A stretch of 64,000 nt of DNA from Desulfuribacillus stibiiarsenatis. GTDB lineage: Bacteria > Bacillota > Bacilli > Desulfuribacillales > Desulfuribacillaceae. Location: positions 1 to 64,000 of the forward strand of contig NZ_MJAT01000036.1 in NCBI RefSeq assembly GCF_001742305.1, in the 5' to 3' direction. The translations under genes were made by a program, and so were the position numbers. Within the stretch, counting starts at the first letter, position 1. Each line of letters begins with the position of its first letter. The notes beneath the pieces are model-generated. The model had not been told where the DNA came from. It did no database searches and saw only the letters and a list, made by a program, of their open reading frames with translations. Shown here in pieces: positions 35,653 to 45,279 of this stretch.

Positions 35653-36615
35653 TTGGATTATCATATTGTAGTGGTCGCAGTCTTGGTTTCAACAATAATT
35701 ACAGCTATATTAGGCCCTATTGTAATCCCTATCTTAAAACGTTTAAAATTTGGTCAGAGTATAAGAGAGGAAGGACCTCAAAAGCACTTACTAAAAGCAG
35801 GCACACCGACGATGGGAGGAGTAATGATTGTTATTGCTCTATCCCTTACGTCTTTGCAATTTGCAAATAAATCAATTACTCTTTTCTTATTAGCGTTAGT
35901 TACTATTGGATACGGACTTATAGGATTTATCGATGATTATATTAAAGTTGTTATGAAGAGAAATCTTGGTTTAACAGCAAAACAAAAGTTAGTAGCTCAA
36001 ATCATACTAGCTACTATTTTTTATTGGTTTTTAATTCAGATGAATCATGACACGGCAATTTATATTCCTGGAACTTCATTTGGCTTTGAGTTAGGCTGGA
36101 TGTATTTTCCGTTTGTTATTTTTATCATGATTGGCACGACGAATGCTGTGAATATTACGGATGGTTTAGACGGATTATTATCTGGTATAGGTAGTATTGT
36201 ATTTACTACCTTTGCATTGATGGCAATCTATTTAAGTCAATTTGAAGTGGCAATATTCTCCGCTTCTGTTGTTGGTGCTTGCTTAGGATTTTTATTATTT
36301 AATGCACATCCTGCAAAAGTTTTTATGGGGGATACTGGCTCACTAGCGCTCGGCGGTGCCCTAGCAGGAATTGCAATCTTAACAAAAACAGAAATCTTAT
36401 TAGGCATTATAGGCTTAATATTTGTAATTGAAGCAATGTCTGTTATATTGCAAGTTATATTTTTCAAATGGAAGAGAATTCGTCTATTTCGTATGAGTCC
36501 GATCCATCATCATTATGAGTTAGGTGGCTGGTCTGAGTGGAGAGTGGTTATTACTTTTTGGGGCTTCACGTTAGTAACTGCGTTACTAGGGCTAATGATA
36601 CAAACTAAGTTGTAA
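35653..36615 (+). CDS. mraY: phospho-MurNAc-pentapeptide translocase MraY
   Basis: 320 aa from TTG 35653, about seven bases after GGGAGGG. Ten hydrophobic segments. Conserved aspartates in GFIDDYIKV and [19 protein letters not shown] near residue 47, [12 protein letters not shown] near 220, and the [11 protein letters not shown] loop near 285 are diagnostic. It transfers phospho-MurNAc-pentapeptide to undecaprenyl phosphate, making lipid I. Two bases separate it from murF. Confidence 0.95.
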   Translation: MDYHIVVVAVLVSTIITAILGPIVIPILKRLKFGQSIREEGPQKHLLKAGTPTMGGVMIVIALSLTSLQFANKSITLFLLALVTIGYGLIGFIDDYIKVVMKRNLGLTAKQKLVAQIILATIFYWFLIQMNHDTAIYIPGTSFGFELGWMYFPFVIFIMIGTTNAVNITDGLDGLLSGIGSIVFTTFALMAIYLSQFEVAIFSASVVGACLGFLLFNAHPAKVFMGDTGSLALGGALAGIAILTKTEILLGIIGLIFVIEAMSVILQVIFFKWKRIRLFRMSPIHHHYELGGWSEWRVVITFWGFTLVTALLGLMIQTKL

Positions 36616-36628
36616 GAGGTGTAGTGCT

Positions 36629-37996
36629 ATGAATACATATAAAGGGAAACAAGTGGTTGTATTAGGACTCGGGAAAAGTGGTATGGCTGCGGCAAAACTA
36701 CTACATAGAGTTGGTGCAAAAGTAGTGGTGAATGACAGCAAACCTTTCGAACAAGTAGAAAAAGAAGTACAAGAATTAAAAGATCTTGGAATTGAGATAA
36801 TAGTCGGTCATCATCCGGATGCATTATTTCAATCGAACATAGATATGATTGTAAAAAACCCAGGTATACCGTATCATATTGAGCCTATTCAAAAGGCGAT
36901 TCGGCATCATGTACCGATTATTACGGAAATTGAATTGGCATATCAAATGGTATCAGGAGAGTTTATTGGAATTACAGGCAGTAACGGTAAAACCACTACT
37001 ACATCATTAACGGGAGAAATCCTGAAAAATGCAGAATTACATCCATTAGTGGGCGGGAACATTGGTATTCCGTTATCAGATATGGTTCTTAAGGCGGAGA
37101 GTCCTGTAATCACGGCTCCTATTGTACTTGAGCTGAGTAGTTTTCAACTACAAGGAATTGAACATTTCCATCCGCAGATTGCTGCAATTATCAACATTTA
37201 TGAAACACACTTAGATTATCACAAGACTATGGAAGAATACATAAAGGCAAAAAGTAATATTTTACGAAACCAAACAAAAAATGATTTTGCCATTCTTAAC
37301 GCGGATCAAGCAATTTTTACTGAAATTGCAAAACACACAAAAGCGGAAGTATTGTGGTGTAGCCGTAAGCAGTCAAAGCAATACGGGATTACAATTGACA
37401 ATCATGAACTTGTGTATCGTTCAGACGAGCGCAAGGTTCCTATTTGTGATATACAAGAAATCAATATTCCTGGACAGCATAATGTGGAAAATGCGTTATT
37501 TGCCAGTGCGATTGCTATCGTAAAGGGTGTATCACCAGCGATTATACGTAATACCTTAATGACATTTAGAGGTGTAGAGCATCGATTAGAATTTGTAGGG
37601 AATTTTGAAGGAGTCAAGTTCTATAATGACTCCAAAGCTACCAATCAACAAGCGACGACTCGTGCTCTAGAAGCGTTCGAGCAAAAGGTGATACTGATTG
37701 CCGGCGGTTTGGATCGTGGGAACGACTTCGATGAAATTGAATCAACTTTTAGGAACTGTGTGCAATCATTAATTGTATTTGGACAAACAGCGCAAAAGTT
37801 ATCCAAAACTGCTACTCAAGCAGGTATCAATCACGTATTTCATGTCAATGATTTAAAGGAGGCTGTTGAACAGGCAAAAGCCATAGCAAATCCGAATGAC
37901 ATCGTACTTTTGTCGCCAGCTTGTGCAAGCTGGGATATGTTCACTTCCTTTGAAGTTCGGGGGGCTATGTTTAAAAAATATATTTACGAAAATTAA
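36629..37996 (+). CDS. murD: UDP-MurNAc-L-Ala:D-Glu ligase
   Basis: 455 aa. N-terminal VVLGLGKSGMAAAKLLHRVG, ATP site [19 protein letters not shown] near residue 112, VLELSSFQLQGIEHF, INIYETHLDYHKTMEEYIKA, YNDSKATNQQAT near 332, and LLSPACASWDMF near 428. Adds D-glutamate to UDP-MurNAc-L-alanine. AAGAGGTG precedes ATG. Confidence 0.95.
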   Translation: MNTYKGKQVVVLGLGKSGMAAAKLLHRVGAKVVVNDSKPFEQVEKEVQELKDLGIEIIVGHHPDALFQSNIDMIVKNPGIPYHIEPIQKAIRHHVPIITEIELAYQMVSGEFIGITGSNGKTTTTSLTGEILKNAELHPLVGGNIGIPLSDMVLKAESPVITAPIVLELSSFQLQGIEHFHPQIAAIINIYETHLDYHKTMEEYIKAKSNILRNQTKNDFAILNADQAIFTEIAKHTKAEVLWCSRKQSKQYGITIDNHELVYRSDERKVPICDIQEINIPGQHNVENALFASAIAIVKGVSPAIIRNTLMTFRGVEHRLEFVGNFEGVKFYNDSKATNQQATTRALEAFEQKVILIAGGLDRGNDFDEIESTFRNCVQSLIVFGQTAQKLSKTATQAGINHVFHVNDLKEAVEQAKAIANPNDIVLLSPACASWDMFTSFEVRGAMFKKYIYEN

Positions 37997-38066
37997 AAAT
38001 TAGCATATTTTCAGCTATCTCCGAATGAAATATAGACAAGGATATTATTACTGGGAGGCATTATCT

Positions 38067-39164
38067 ATGGGAAATGAAAAACCCACTCCTGATTATCTTA
38101 TTGTCATGGTAACCGTGGCATTATTAGGTATAGGAGTAATTGTTGTCTATAGTTCTAGCGCTGTCTTGTCTTTGGCGAATTCTGGAGATAGTTTTTATTT
38201 TGCGAAGCGACAATTGTTATGGGCAATTATTGGAGTCATAGCGATGTTAGGTATCATGAAATATGATTATTGGAAGTGGCAAAGCCTAGCTCCAAAAATT
38301 CTAATAGGATGCTATTTCTTCCTTCTGATTGTGTTAATACCGGGCATTGGATCTGTGCGCAATGGTGCAAGAAGTTGGATTGATCTTGGATTTATGTCTT
38401 TACAGCCTGCGGAATTTGCTAAATTAGGAACAATTATATTTTTGTCCTATTGGCTATCTAGAAATCAAGATAAGATTACTGACTTTAAACGTGGGTTTCT
38501 TCCACCACTTGGTATCTGTGTAATGACGTTTGGAATTATTATGCTTCAGCCAGATTTAGGAACAGGGAGTGTATTGTTTCTAACTGGAATGATTATAATC
38601 TTTACAGCTGGAGCTAAATTAAAGCACTTATTTGGTATCGCATCTTTAGCCGTTCCTGCATTTGTTGCGTTAGTGTTTATTGCTCCTTATCGAATTAAGC
38701 GTTTAACGTCGTTTTTGGATCCTTGGGGCGATCCATTGAATACTGGCTATCACATTATACAATCCCTATATGCTATTGGACCTGGGGGGCTAATGGGGTT
38801 AGGATTAGGACGTTCTAGGCAGAAATTCTTTTATTTGCCAGAACCTCAAACGGACTTTATTTTTTCTATATTAGCAGAAGAATTGGGTTTTATTGGTGGG
38901 TCATTAGTGATATGCTTATTCATATTATTGATATGGCGTGGAATGAGAGTAGCAATCACTGCACCAGACTTATTTGGGACCTTTTTAGCGACAGGTATTA
39001 CTGGAATGGTGGCAGTTCAAGTCATTATCAATATCGGTGTTGTTACAGGATCATTTCCCGTTACAGGGATTACTTTGCCTTTTATTAGCTATGGAGGCTC
39101 TTCATTAGTGCTAATGCTATGTAGTATTGGGGTGCTGCTGAATATATCGAAATATTCTAGGTAG
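38067..39164 (+). CDS. SEDS glycosyltransferase FtsW/SpoVE
   Basis: 365 aa from ATG 38067, eight bases after GGGAGG; an ATG at 38025 lacks such a site. About ten membrane helices. SEDS signatures: VYSSSAVLSLANSGDSFYFA, GSVRNGARSWIDLGFMSLQP with AEFAK, LQPDLGTGSVLFLTG, YAIGPGGLMGLGLGRSRQKF, FIFSILAEELGFIGGS and GITLPFISYGGSS. Polymerises lipid II. By order (murD then this gene then murG) it matches SpoVE of B. subtilis, the partner of SpoVD; it may also serve as FtsW. The two roles cannot be told apart from sequence alone. Confidence 0.9.
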   Translation: MGNEKPTPDYLIVMVTVALLGIGVIVVYSSSAVLSLANSGDSFYFAKRQLLWAIIGVIAMLGIMKYDYWKWQSLAPKILIGCYFFLLIVLIPGIGSVRNGARSWIDLGFMSLQPAEFAKLGTIIFLSYWLSRNQDKITDFKRGFLPPLGICVMTFGIIMLQPDLGTGSVLFLTGMIIIFTAGAKLKHLFGIASLAVPAFVALVFIAPYRIKRLTSFLDPWGDPLNTGYHIIQSLYAIGPGGLMGLGLGRSRQKFFYLPEPQTDFIFSILAEELGFIGGSLVICLFILLIWRGMRVAITAPDLFGTFLATGITGMVAVQVIINIGVVTGSFPVTGITLPFISYGGSSLVLMLCSIGVLLNISKYSR

Positions 39165-39173
39165 GTGAAGCGA

Positions 39174-40274
39174 ATGCGCGTGTTATTAACTGGTGGGGGA
39201 ACAGGTGGTCATATCTACCCTGCATTATCTTTAGCAAATCATATTAAAAAACAAGTTCCTCAAACAGAGTTTTTATATGTAGGTACTTCTAAAGGATTAG
39301 AGGCAGATATCGTTCCAAAAGCAGGGATGCCAATGATGCATGTAGAGGTATCGGGTTTTAAACGCTCTTTATCACTTACTAATTTTAAGACTGTGTATCA
39401 ATTCTTAGCTGCATGTAGGAAAGCAAAACAAATCATTCAGACATTTAAACCTGACGTAGTAGTTGGAACTGGTGGTTATGTGTCTGGCCCTATCGTCTAT
39501 ACAGCTAGTCGCATGGGTTTACCAACGATGATTCACGAACAAAACGCAATACCAGGGTTAACAAATAAATTTCTATCACGTTTTATAGATGTAGTTGCAG
39601 TAAGCTTCCCAGAAAGTTTAGAGCAATTTCCAAAAGCTAAGAAGGTAGTACTTACAGGGAATCCAAGAGCAACGGAAGTGATTCATGCAGATCCCCAAAA
39701 AGGCGTAGAGTCATTAGGGCTAAGTAGTATACTGCCGCTTGTCATTGTAGTAGGTGGAAGTCGTGGGGCGAGGGCAATCAATGAAGCTGTTGAGGGTTGG
39801 CTTACCACAGATATAGATTTGCCTTTTCAAGTGCTATTTGTTACGGGTAGTGTGCATTTCGACAAAATAAATAAAACGCAAAAAGCTGTAGATATCTCAA
39901 AGAATGTAATAAGACTTCCTTTCGTCTATAATATGCCAGAAGTGTTAGCCAGTGCAGATTTAGTAATTGCGCGGGCAGGGGCAACATTCCTAGCAGAAAT
40001 CACATCTTTAGGTGTTCCTTCTATCTTAATCCCATCACCACATGTTACGAATAACCATCAGTATCACAATGCGAAAGCTTTAGAAAATGCTGGCGCAGCT
40101 ATTGTCATTGAAGAGAAAGGGTTAACGGCCCAGCGTTTAAAGCAAAAAGTGTATGAACTGGTTGGCAATGATCAGAGAATCGCCCAATTAAAAGTATCAG
40201 CAAAGAAACTCGGATTGCCAGAAGCTGCAGACCGTATGACATATGAAATACTAAAACTTGTTCGAAAAGCATAG
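39174..40274 (+). CDS. murG: lipid II-forming GlcNAc transferase MurG
   Basis: 366 aa from ATG 39174; AGGTGAAG precedes it. LLTGGGTGGHIYPALSLA near residue 4, VVGTGGYVSGP, MIHEQNAIPGLTNK near 125, VVGGSRGARAINEAV near 190, and IARAGATFLAEITSLGVPSI near 266 are diagnostic. Adds GlcNAc to lipid I at the inner membrane face. The stop codon lies within a terminator hairpin, ending this part of the operon. Confidence 0.95.
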   Translation: MRVLLTGGGTGGHIYPALSLANHIKKQVPQTEFLYVGTSKGLEADIVPKAGMPMMHVEVSGFKRSLSLTNFKTVYQFLAACRKAKQIIQTFKPDVVVGTGGYVSGPIVYTASRMGLPTMIHEQNAIPGLTNKFLSRFIDVVAVSFPESLEQFPKAKKVVLTGNPRATEVIHADPQKGVESLGLSSILPLVIVVGGSRGARAINEAVEGWLTTDIDLPFQVLFVTGSVHFDKINKTQKAVDISKNVIRLPFVYNMPEVLASADLVIARAGATFLAEITSLGVPSILIPSPHVTNNHQYHNAKALENAGAAIVIEEKGLTAQRLKQKVYELVGNDQRIAQLKVSAKKLGLPEAADRMTYEILKLVRKA

Positions 40275-40300
40275 AGTTTACTCTATGTTTATTTTTTTAT
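40268..40300 (+). terminator. terminator overlapping the murG stop
   Basis: CATAGAG pairs with CTCTATG around TTTA, followed by a T-rich stretch. It divides the dcw cluster before murA. Confidence 0.7.
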
Positions 40301-40446
40301 ACACCTTTTATTAGCCTAGACATAATATATGATATACACGAGGGAATCAGGGTGCGATTTCTGAGGGATACAGTTAAATTCTACTCGTAAATATAGAAAA
40401 GTTTTAGTAGGGGTCATGGGAGTGCGGTAATGTGGAGGTGAGTTTT

Positions 40447-41709
40447 TTGGAAAGATTGGTCATCCGTGGTGGGAACTCGCTACAAGGTAGTTTGCGCGTA
40501 CATGGTTCTAAAAATGCGGCGCTACCGATACTAGCAGCTTCAGTTTTAGTTGATGAACCTTGTACAATATCAGGAGTACCAAATCTACTGGATATACAAG
40601 CGATGATCAATATCTTGAAATCACTGGGTATGGAAGTGGTTCAAGAAAATGATAGAGTCAATATTTTGAATGCAAAAGTCAGTACTACAAATGTACCTGA
40701 CGAATTGATGAGAAAAATGCGTTCCTCAATTTTTCTTATGGGTCCACTTTTGGCAAAGTACGGCAGTGTTACTGTATCGCGGCCTGGTGGATGTGCCATA
40801 GGGAGTCGCCGAATTGACTTACATTTGAATGGATTGAAAGCTTTAGGTGCGAGTATCATCGAAGTGAATGGATTTATTCATTGTGAAGCGAAAAGGCTCC
40901 GAGGTGCTGATATATATTTAGATTTCCCAAGCGTTGGAGCCACAGAGAATATTATGATGGCAGCATCAATGGCAGAGGGTGTTACAGAAATTATCAACCC
41001 TGCTAGAGAACCAGAAATAATTGACTTGGCGAACTTTATAAACTCCATCGGCGGAAGAATCGAAGGAGCCGGAACAGACCGCATAACAATTTATGGTAAG
41101 AGCAAGTTGAATAGCAATCAAGGACATATTCATTATGAAGTAATCTCTGATCGGATTGTTGCAGGTACTATTATGGTGGGTGCTGCGATGACAAACGGGG
41201 ATGTTATAATTGAAAACGCTAACCCTGTATATCTAAGTTCAGTAATTAGCAAATTAAAGCAAGTAGGTGCAGAGGTTATTATTAAGGACCACTCTATTCG
41301 TGTGATTGGGCCTAAGGAACTAGATAAAATAGATAGAATTGTCACGGCACCATATCCAGGTTTCCCAACGGATATGCAGCCACAGTTGATGTCGATGCTA
41401 ACGATTGCCAAGGGAACGAGCATTATTAAAGAGTCAGTCTTTGAAGAGCGTTTTAAGCATGTGGAACAATTATTACGAATGGGCGCTAAGATTAATGTTG
41501 ATTTAAATCTAGCATTTATTCGTGGGGTTGAACGATTACAAGGCTCAACGGTTAAAGCGACTGATTTACGTGCTGGAGCATCTCTAGTATTAGCAGGTTT
41601 AGTTGCTGAAGGAGAGACGGAAATAGAGTCAGTGTATCATATAGATAGAGGATATGAGAACATTGAAGGAATGTTTAGGAAATTAGGAGCAGATATAACC
41701 AGGAAATAA
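40447..41709 (+). CDS. murA: UDP-GlcNAc enolpyruvyl transferase MurA
   Basis: 420 aa from TTG 40447, a few bases after GGAGGTGAG; GTG 40432 is less likely. N-terminal LVIRGGNSLQGSLRVHGSKN (Lys22-type residue in KNAALP), the catalytic Cys in SRPGGCAIGSRRIDLH, FPSVGATENIMMAA, and APYPGFPTDMQPQL. Catalyses the first committed step of peptidoglycan synthesis and is the fosfomycin target. Its own terminators on both sides make it a separate unit. B. subtilis has murB at this position; here murA takes it and murB is absent from the window. Confidence 0.94.
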   Translation: MERLVIRGGNSLQGSLRVHGSKNAALPILAASVLVDEPCTISGVPNLLDIQAMINILKSLGMEVVQENDRVNILNAKVSTTNVPDELMRKMRSSIFLMGPLLAKYGSVTVSRPGGCAIGSRRIDLHLNGLKALGASIIEVNGFIHCEAKRLRGADIYLDFPSVGATENIMMAASMAEGVTEIINPAREPEIIDLANFINSIGGRIEGAGTDRITIYGKSKLNSNQGHIHYEVISDRIVAGTIMVGAAMTNGDVIIENANPVYLSSVISKLKQVGAEVIIKDHSIRVIGPKELDKIDRIVTAPYPGFPTDMQPQLMSMLTIAKGTSIIKESVFEERFKHVEQLLRMGAKINVDLNLAFIRGVERLQGSTVKATDLRAGASLVLAGLVAEGETEIESVYHIDRGYENIEGMFRKLGADITRK

Positions 41710-41714
41710 TACCC

Positions 41715-41750
41715 AAACAGCGACATAGCCTAAATGTCGCTGTTTTTTTT
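41715..41750 (+). terminator. intrinsic terminator after murA
   Basis: AACAGCGACAT pairs with ATGTCGCTGTT, followed by a run of T. Confidence 0.93.
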
Positions 41751-41807
41751 ATTCTAAATCTAGTATAATGTAACACAGTAATGAAACTATCATATAAGGA
41801 GACCAAG

Positions 41808-42590
41808 ATGTCTTATAGACCTTATGAGGAATATGATGGGAACCCGCCTAGAGAACTATTAATAAACAGTAAGCCTAAGAAAAAATGGCTGTTATCTTTA
41901 ATTTTACTAACATTTTTTCTTATTCTGGCAATCGTAGTTTTCCTGTATTCTCCGTTCTCAAAAATTAACAAGATCAATATATCAGAAACTGAACTAGTTT
42001 CAGAGGAGTTGATTTTGCAAGCAACGCGCGTAATTCCAGGAGATAGCTTTCTAAAAGTAAACACGGGAAAAATTGAGGAAACGATTGTAAAGCTAAGACC
42101 CGTGAAAGATGTAGAAGCTACATTTATATTTCCTGGAGTACTAGAAATCAAAGTTGTAGAGAAAGAAGTCGTCGGGTATATCTATCAAGAGAATCATACA
42201 CTACTGCCATTATTAGAAGATGGTACGATTTTAACCGCACAGCAAAGTTTTGTAAGGTCGAGACCGTTGATTGGGAACACCAATGAGTCGAATATTTACA
42301 AAATTGCAAATCAGTTGAAAGATATTCCTATCCCTGTTATGATTTCTCTATCAGAAATATCCGTTAAAGATTCTAGTGAAGTAATCGTTTACACGAAAGA
42401 TGGTTATGAGTTACATATTCCGCTTAATCAACTAAAGGACAAGCTTTTATTATACAAGGATATTATGGAAGACTTAGAACATATTGAGAATGACGAAGGA
42501 GTTATTTATATGTCAGATGCAATATGGTATATTTCGTATGAGGACTTTAAAAAGGATGTAGAAGAGAAAAATAAAGAAAATAGTAATTAA
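41808..42590 (+). CDS. divIB: cell division protein DivIB (FtsQ)
   Basis: 260 aa from ATG 41808, six bases after AAGGAG. Cytoplasmic N-terminus, one membrane helix (LLSLILLTFFLILAIVVFLY, residues about 35-54), then a POTRA domain (KINKINISETELVSEELIL through LEIKVVEKEVVGYI) and a beta domain with an acidic tail. Part of the FtsL-DivIC-DivIB complex. A TATAAT at 41764-41769 suggests a promoter after the murA terminator. Confidence 0.88.
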   Translation: MSYRPYEEYDGNPPRELLINSKPKKKWLLSLILLTFFLILAIVVFLYSPFSKINKINISETELVSEELILQATRVIPGDSFLKVNTGKIEETIVKLRPVKDVEATFIFPGVLEIKVVEKEVVGYIYQENHTLLPLLEDGTILTAQQSFVRSRPLIGNTNESNIYKIANQLKDIPIPVMISLSEISVKDSSEVIVYTKDGYELHIPLNQLKDKLLLYKDIMEDLEHIENDEGVIYMSDAIWYISYEDFKKDVEEKNKENSN

Positions 42591-42612
42591 TTTTGATAGT
42601 TTTTAATAAAAA

Positions 42613-42643
42613 AAAGGAAAATCGACAAATTGTAGCGAAATAA
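42613..42643 (+). promoter_or_regulatory. SigH-type promoter before ftsA
   Basis: AAAGGAAAA (42613-42621), 12 bases, then AGCGAAATAA (42634-42643). This matches the SigH pattern RnAGGAwww and RnnGAAwww with one departure. In B. subtilis ftsAZ has a SigH promoter raised at sporulation onset; the same position here supports conservation. Confidence 0.6.
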
Positions 42644-42674
42644 ACAAGTAGTTATTGTTAGGAGGTGTCTTTGT

Positions 42675-43907
42675 TTGACTATACAGAACCCCGTTGTGAG
42701 TTTAGATATTGGAACATCAGCAATTCGTGTTGTTATAGGAGAAGCGAAAAATGGCACAATTCATATCGTCGGGGTGGGTTCTGCGCCATCTCGAGGAATT
42801 AAAAATGGTGCTATTGTTGATATAGAGCAGACCGTTTTATCTATTGAAGAAGCTGTCAATAAGGCAGAACAAATGGTAGGCATACAAATCGAATCTGTAT
42901 TTGTAGGAATTAACGGAAACCATATTCAACTTACTGCTTCTCATGGAGTGGTAGCTGTAGGAAACCCTGATAAGGAAATCACAGAAGAAGATGTAGAACG
43001 AGTCATTAATGCTGCTAAAGTGATTAGTATACCACCGGAGCGTGCAATCATTGATGTGATTCCTCAGCAGTATGTTGTTGATGGTTTAGATGGAATACAA
43101 GATCCACGTGGAATGTTAGGTGTTCGTTTAGAAGTAAATGCAACAATTGTTACCGGCTCTAAAACAATATTACATAATATTCGACGTTGTGTGGAAAAGG
43201 CTGGTTTACAAGTTGCGCATTTCGTACTTGCATCTATGGCTGCCGGTACGATTGCTTTGAAGAAAGATGAAAGAGAACTCGGTGCTATTTTAATAGATTT
43301 AGGTGCAGGTGGTGCGAATATTGCTATCTTTGAAAAAGGAGCTTTAGTGCGTACTGCTGTGATTCCAGTGGGTGGGAATTACTTAACTCATGATATTGCT
43401 TATGGGTTAAAAACAGAGATGGAAAATGCAGAGTTAATTAAAGTGAAGCATGGCTGCGCATTGGTGAGTCTAGCAGATGAGGAAGAAGTTTTCAAAGTTA
43501 ATCGTTTAGGCACGAAAAAGGAATATGACTTGAATCAAGAAGAACTGGCTATGATTATTGAGCCAAGATTGCAAGAAATTATGCAGCTTATTCTTAAGGA
43601 AATTAATAAGCTTGGCTATAGTAATGATATTACTGCAGGATTCTTCTTCACTGGTGGAGTCGCAAACATGAAGGGAATCGCTGAGTTAGCAGAGATTGAA
43701 CTTGATGCGCCAGTCCAGATTTCAATGCCAAACTATCTTGGGGTAAAAGATTCTACCTTTACTACTGGAGTAGGAATTATTAAGTATGCTACGGAACAAG
43801 GACTTATTCGTAATCATAAATATAAGCCAAGCAGTAAGCTTCCAAGTGGAGTGCAAGCGGATAATCTAGTTCAAAAGATCAAGGATTGGTTTAAGGATTT
43901 CTTATAA
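42675..43907 (+). CDS. ftsA: cell division actin-like protein FtsA
   Basis: 410 aa from TTG 42675, eight to nine bases after AGGAGGTG. Phosphate 1 motif SLDIGTSAIRVVIGEA at residue 8, VPQQYVVDGLDGIQDPRGM-like block near 125, LIDLGAGGANIAIFE near 208, FFFTGGVANMKGIAEL near 325, and a C-terminal amphipathic membrane helix (LVQKIKDWFKDFL). Tethers FtsZ to the membrane. Confidence 0.95.
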   Translation: MTIQNPVVSLDIGTSAIRVVIGEAKNGTIHIVGVGSAPSRGIKNGAIVDIEQTVLSIEEAVNKAEQMVGIQIESVFVGINGNHIQLTASHGVVAVGNPDKEITEEDVERVINAAKVISIPPERAIIDVIPQQYVVDGLDGIQDPRGMLGVRLEVNATIVTGSKTILHNIRRCVEKAGLQVAHFVLASMAAGTIALKKDERELGAILIDLGAGGANIAIFEKGALVRTAVIPVGGNYLTHDIAYGLKTEMENAELIKVKHGCALVSLADEEEVFKVNRLGTKKEYDLNQEELAMIIEPRLQEIMQLILKEINKLGYSNDITAGFFFTGGVANMKGIAELAEIELDAPVQISMPNYLGVKDSTFTTGVGIIKYATEQGLIRNHKYKPSSKLPSGVQADNLVQKIKDWFKDFL

Positions 43908-43929
43908 AGGTAAATAAGGGGGCGCACTT

Positions 43930-45030
43930 ATGTTGGAGTTTGATGTAGATACTCATCAATTAGCTCAGATTAAAGTAATTGGTGTTGGTGGAGGAGGAAG
44001 TAATGCTGTTAATCGTATGATTGAAGCAGGGATTCAAGGAGTTGAATTCTTAGCAGTCAATACCGATGGACAAGCTCTTCAATCTTCACTAGCTAATAAT
44101 AAAATGCAAATTGGAGAAAAACTAACTAGAGGTCTTGGAGCAGGTGCTAACCCTGAAGTTGGTAAGAAGGCCGCAGAAGAGAGTAAGGAAGAGATTAAGC
44201 ATCTATTAAAAGGTGCGGATATGGTATTCGTTACTGCTGGTATGGGCGGAGGAACTGGAACTGGTGCAGCACCAGTGATTGCGGAAATTGCCAAGGAAAT
44301 TGGAGCGTTAACAGTGGGTGTTGTGACAAAGCCATTTTCTTTCGAAGGTAAACGCAGAACAACCCATGCGAATATTGGAATTGCTAATTTAAAAGAAAAA
44401 GTAGATACATTAATTGTAATTCCTAATGATCGTTTATTAGAGATAGTGGATCGTAACACGCCAATGCTTGAAGCATTCCGTGAAGCTGACAATGTTCTAA
44501 GACAAGGGGTTCAAGGAATTTCCGATTTAATTGCAATTCCAGGTCTGATAAACTTAGACTTTGCCGATGTAAAGACTATTATGGCAGAACGTGGTTCAGC
44601 ACTTATGGGCGTAGGAGTTGCTACTGGAGAGAATCGTGCTGCGGAAGCTGCGAAAAAGGCAATCTGTAGTCCGTTGTTAGAAACCTCTATCCAAGGAGCT
44701 AAAGGAGTACTTCTAAACATCACTGGTGGTACGAATTTGAGCTTATTTGAAGTCAACGAAGCTGCTGACATTGTACAATCTGCTTCAGACCCAGAAGTAA
44801 ATCTTATATTCGGTGCTGTAATTAATGAGAATTTAACGGATGAAATTATCGTCACAGCTATTGCTACTGGATTTGAACAGATGGATGAAGATTATCCACG
44901 CAGAAAAGCTCAAGCTGGAACGAGTGCTGCTACTGGATCGAAGTTACAAGGTATTACGCCTTTTAGCACAGACTCTAGTAATTCTGACATCGATATTCCT
45001 GCATTTATGAGAAAAAGGCAAAATATCTAA
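43930..45030 (+). CDS. ftsZ: cell division tubulin-like GTPase FtsZ
   Basis: 366 aa. [20 protein letters not shown] near residue 14, tubulin signature [20 protein letters not shown] near 102, [25 protein letters not shown], and a C-terminal peptide [12 protein letters not shown] for FtsA and SepF binding. Assembles the Z ring. GGGGGCG lies before ATG. Ends with a strong terminator. Confidence 0.97.
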   Translation: MLEFDVDTHQLAQIKVIGVGGGGSNAVNRMIEAGIQGVEFLAVNTDGQALQSSLANNKMQIGEKLTRGLGAGANPEVGKKAAEESKEEIKHLLKGADMVFVTAGMGGGTGTGAAPVIAEIAKEIGALTVGVVTKPFSFEGKRRTTHANIGIANLKEKVDTLIVIPNDRLLEIVDRNTPMLEAFREADNVLRQGVQGISDLIAIPGLINLDFADVKTIMAERGSALMGVGVATGENRAAEAAKKAICSPLLETSIQGAKGVLLNITGGTNLSLFEVNEAADIVQSASDPEVNLIFGAVINENLTDEIIVTAIATGFEQMDEDYPRRKAQAGTSAATGSKLQGITPFSTDSSNSDIDIPAFMRKRQNI

Positions 45031-45035
45031 CATAT

Positions 45036-45042
45036 TTCGACA
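45036..45042 (-). promoter_or_regulatory. consensus Spo0A box downstream of ftsZ
   Basis: TTCGACA is the exact reverse complement of TGTCGAA. It lies about 220 bp upstream of the spoIIGA start, beyond the ftsZ terminator, so its role is uncertain. Confidence 0.35.
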
Positions 45043-45071
45043 TAGCCTGTCATAAGATTTCTATAGCTAGT

Positions 45072-45104
45072 AAAAGAGTCTCTTTCATAGAGACTCTTTT
45101 TTTA
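45072..45104 (+). terminator. intrinsic terminator after ftsZ
   Basis: AAAGAGTCTCT pairs with AGAGACTCTTT around TTCAT, with seven or more T. Confidence 0.93.
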
Positions 45105-45188
45105 ATAGCTTCTACTTTTTATGTGGCTCGGCGAAGCTTGCCTAATAGCGAAATATTATCTTTGTATATTCAAGTGAACTAGCAGAAG

Positions 45189-45256
45189 TAGTCGAAAAAT
45201 ATAACGATTTCTTAAACAATTTATGACAGACTTTTACTTACAGGATTGATTATAAT
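45189..45256 (+). promoter_or_regulatory. spoIIG-type promoter with 22-bp spacer and Spo0A-like box
   Basis: ATGACA at 45223-45228 (one change from TTGACA) and TATAAT at 45251-45256 are 22 bp apart, not 17. B. subtilis spoIIG has the same 22-bp spacing and needs phosphorylated Spo0A. AGTCGAA at 45190-45196 is one base from the Spo0A box TGTCGAA and lies about 70 bp upstream of the expected start site. Confidence 0.7.
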
Positions 45257-45279
45257 TTGAGAAAAGTCTGTGAGGTTCT

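Noticed and set aside
44079-44492. 137-codon minus-strand ORF within ftsZ
   Set aside because: It is antisense to the GTPase domain; composition is a mirror of the glycine-rich FtsZ codons.
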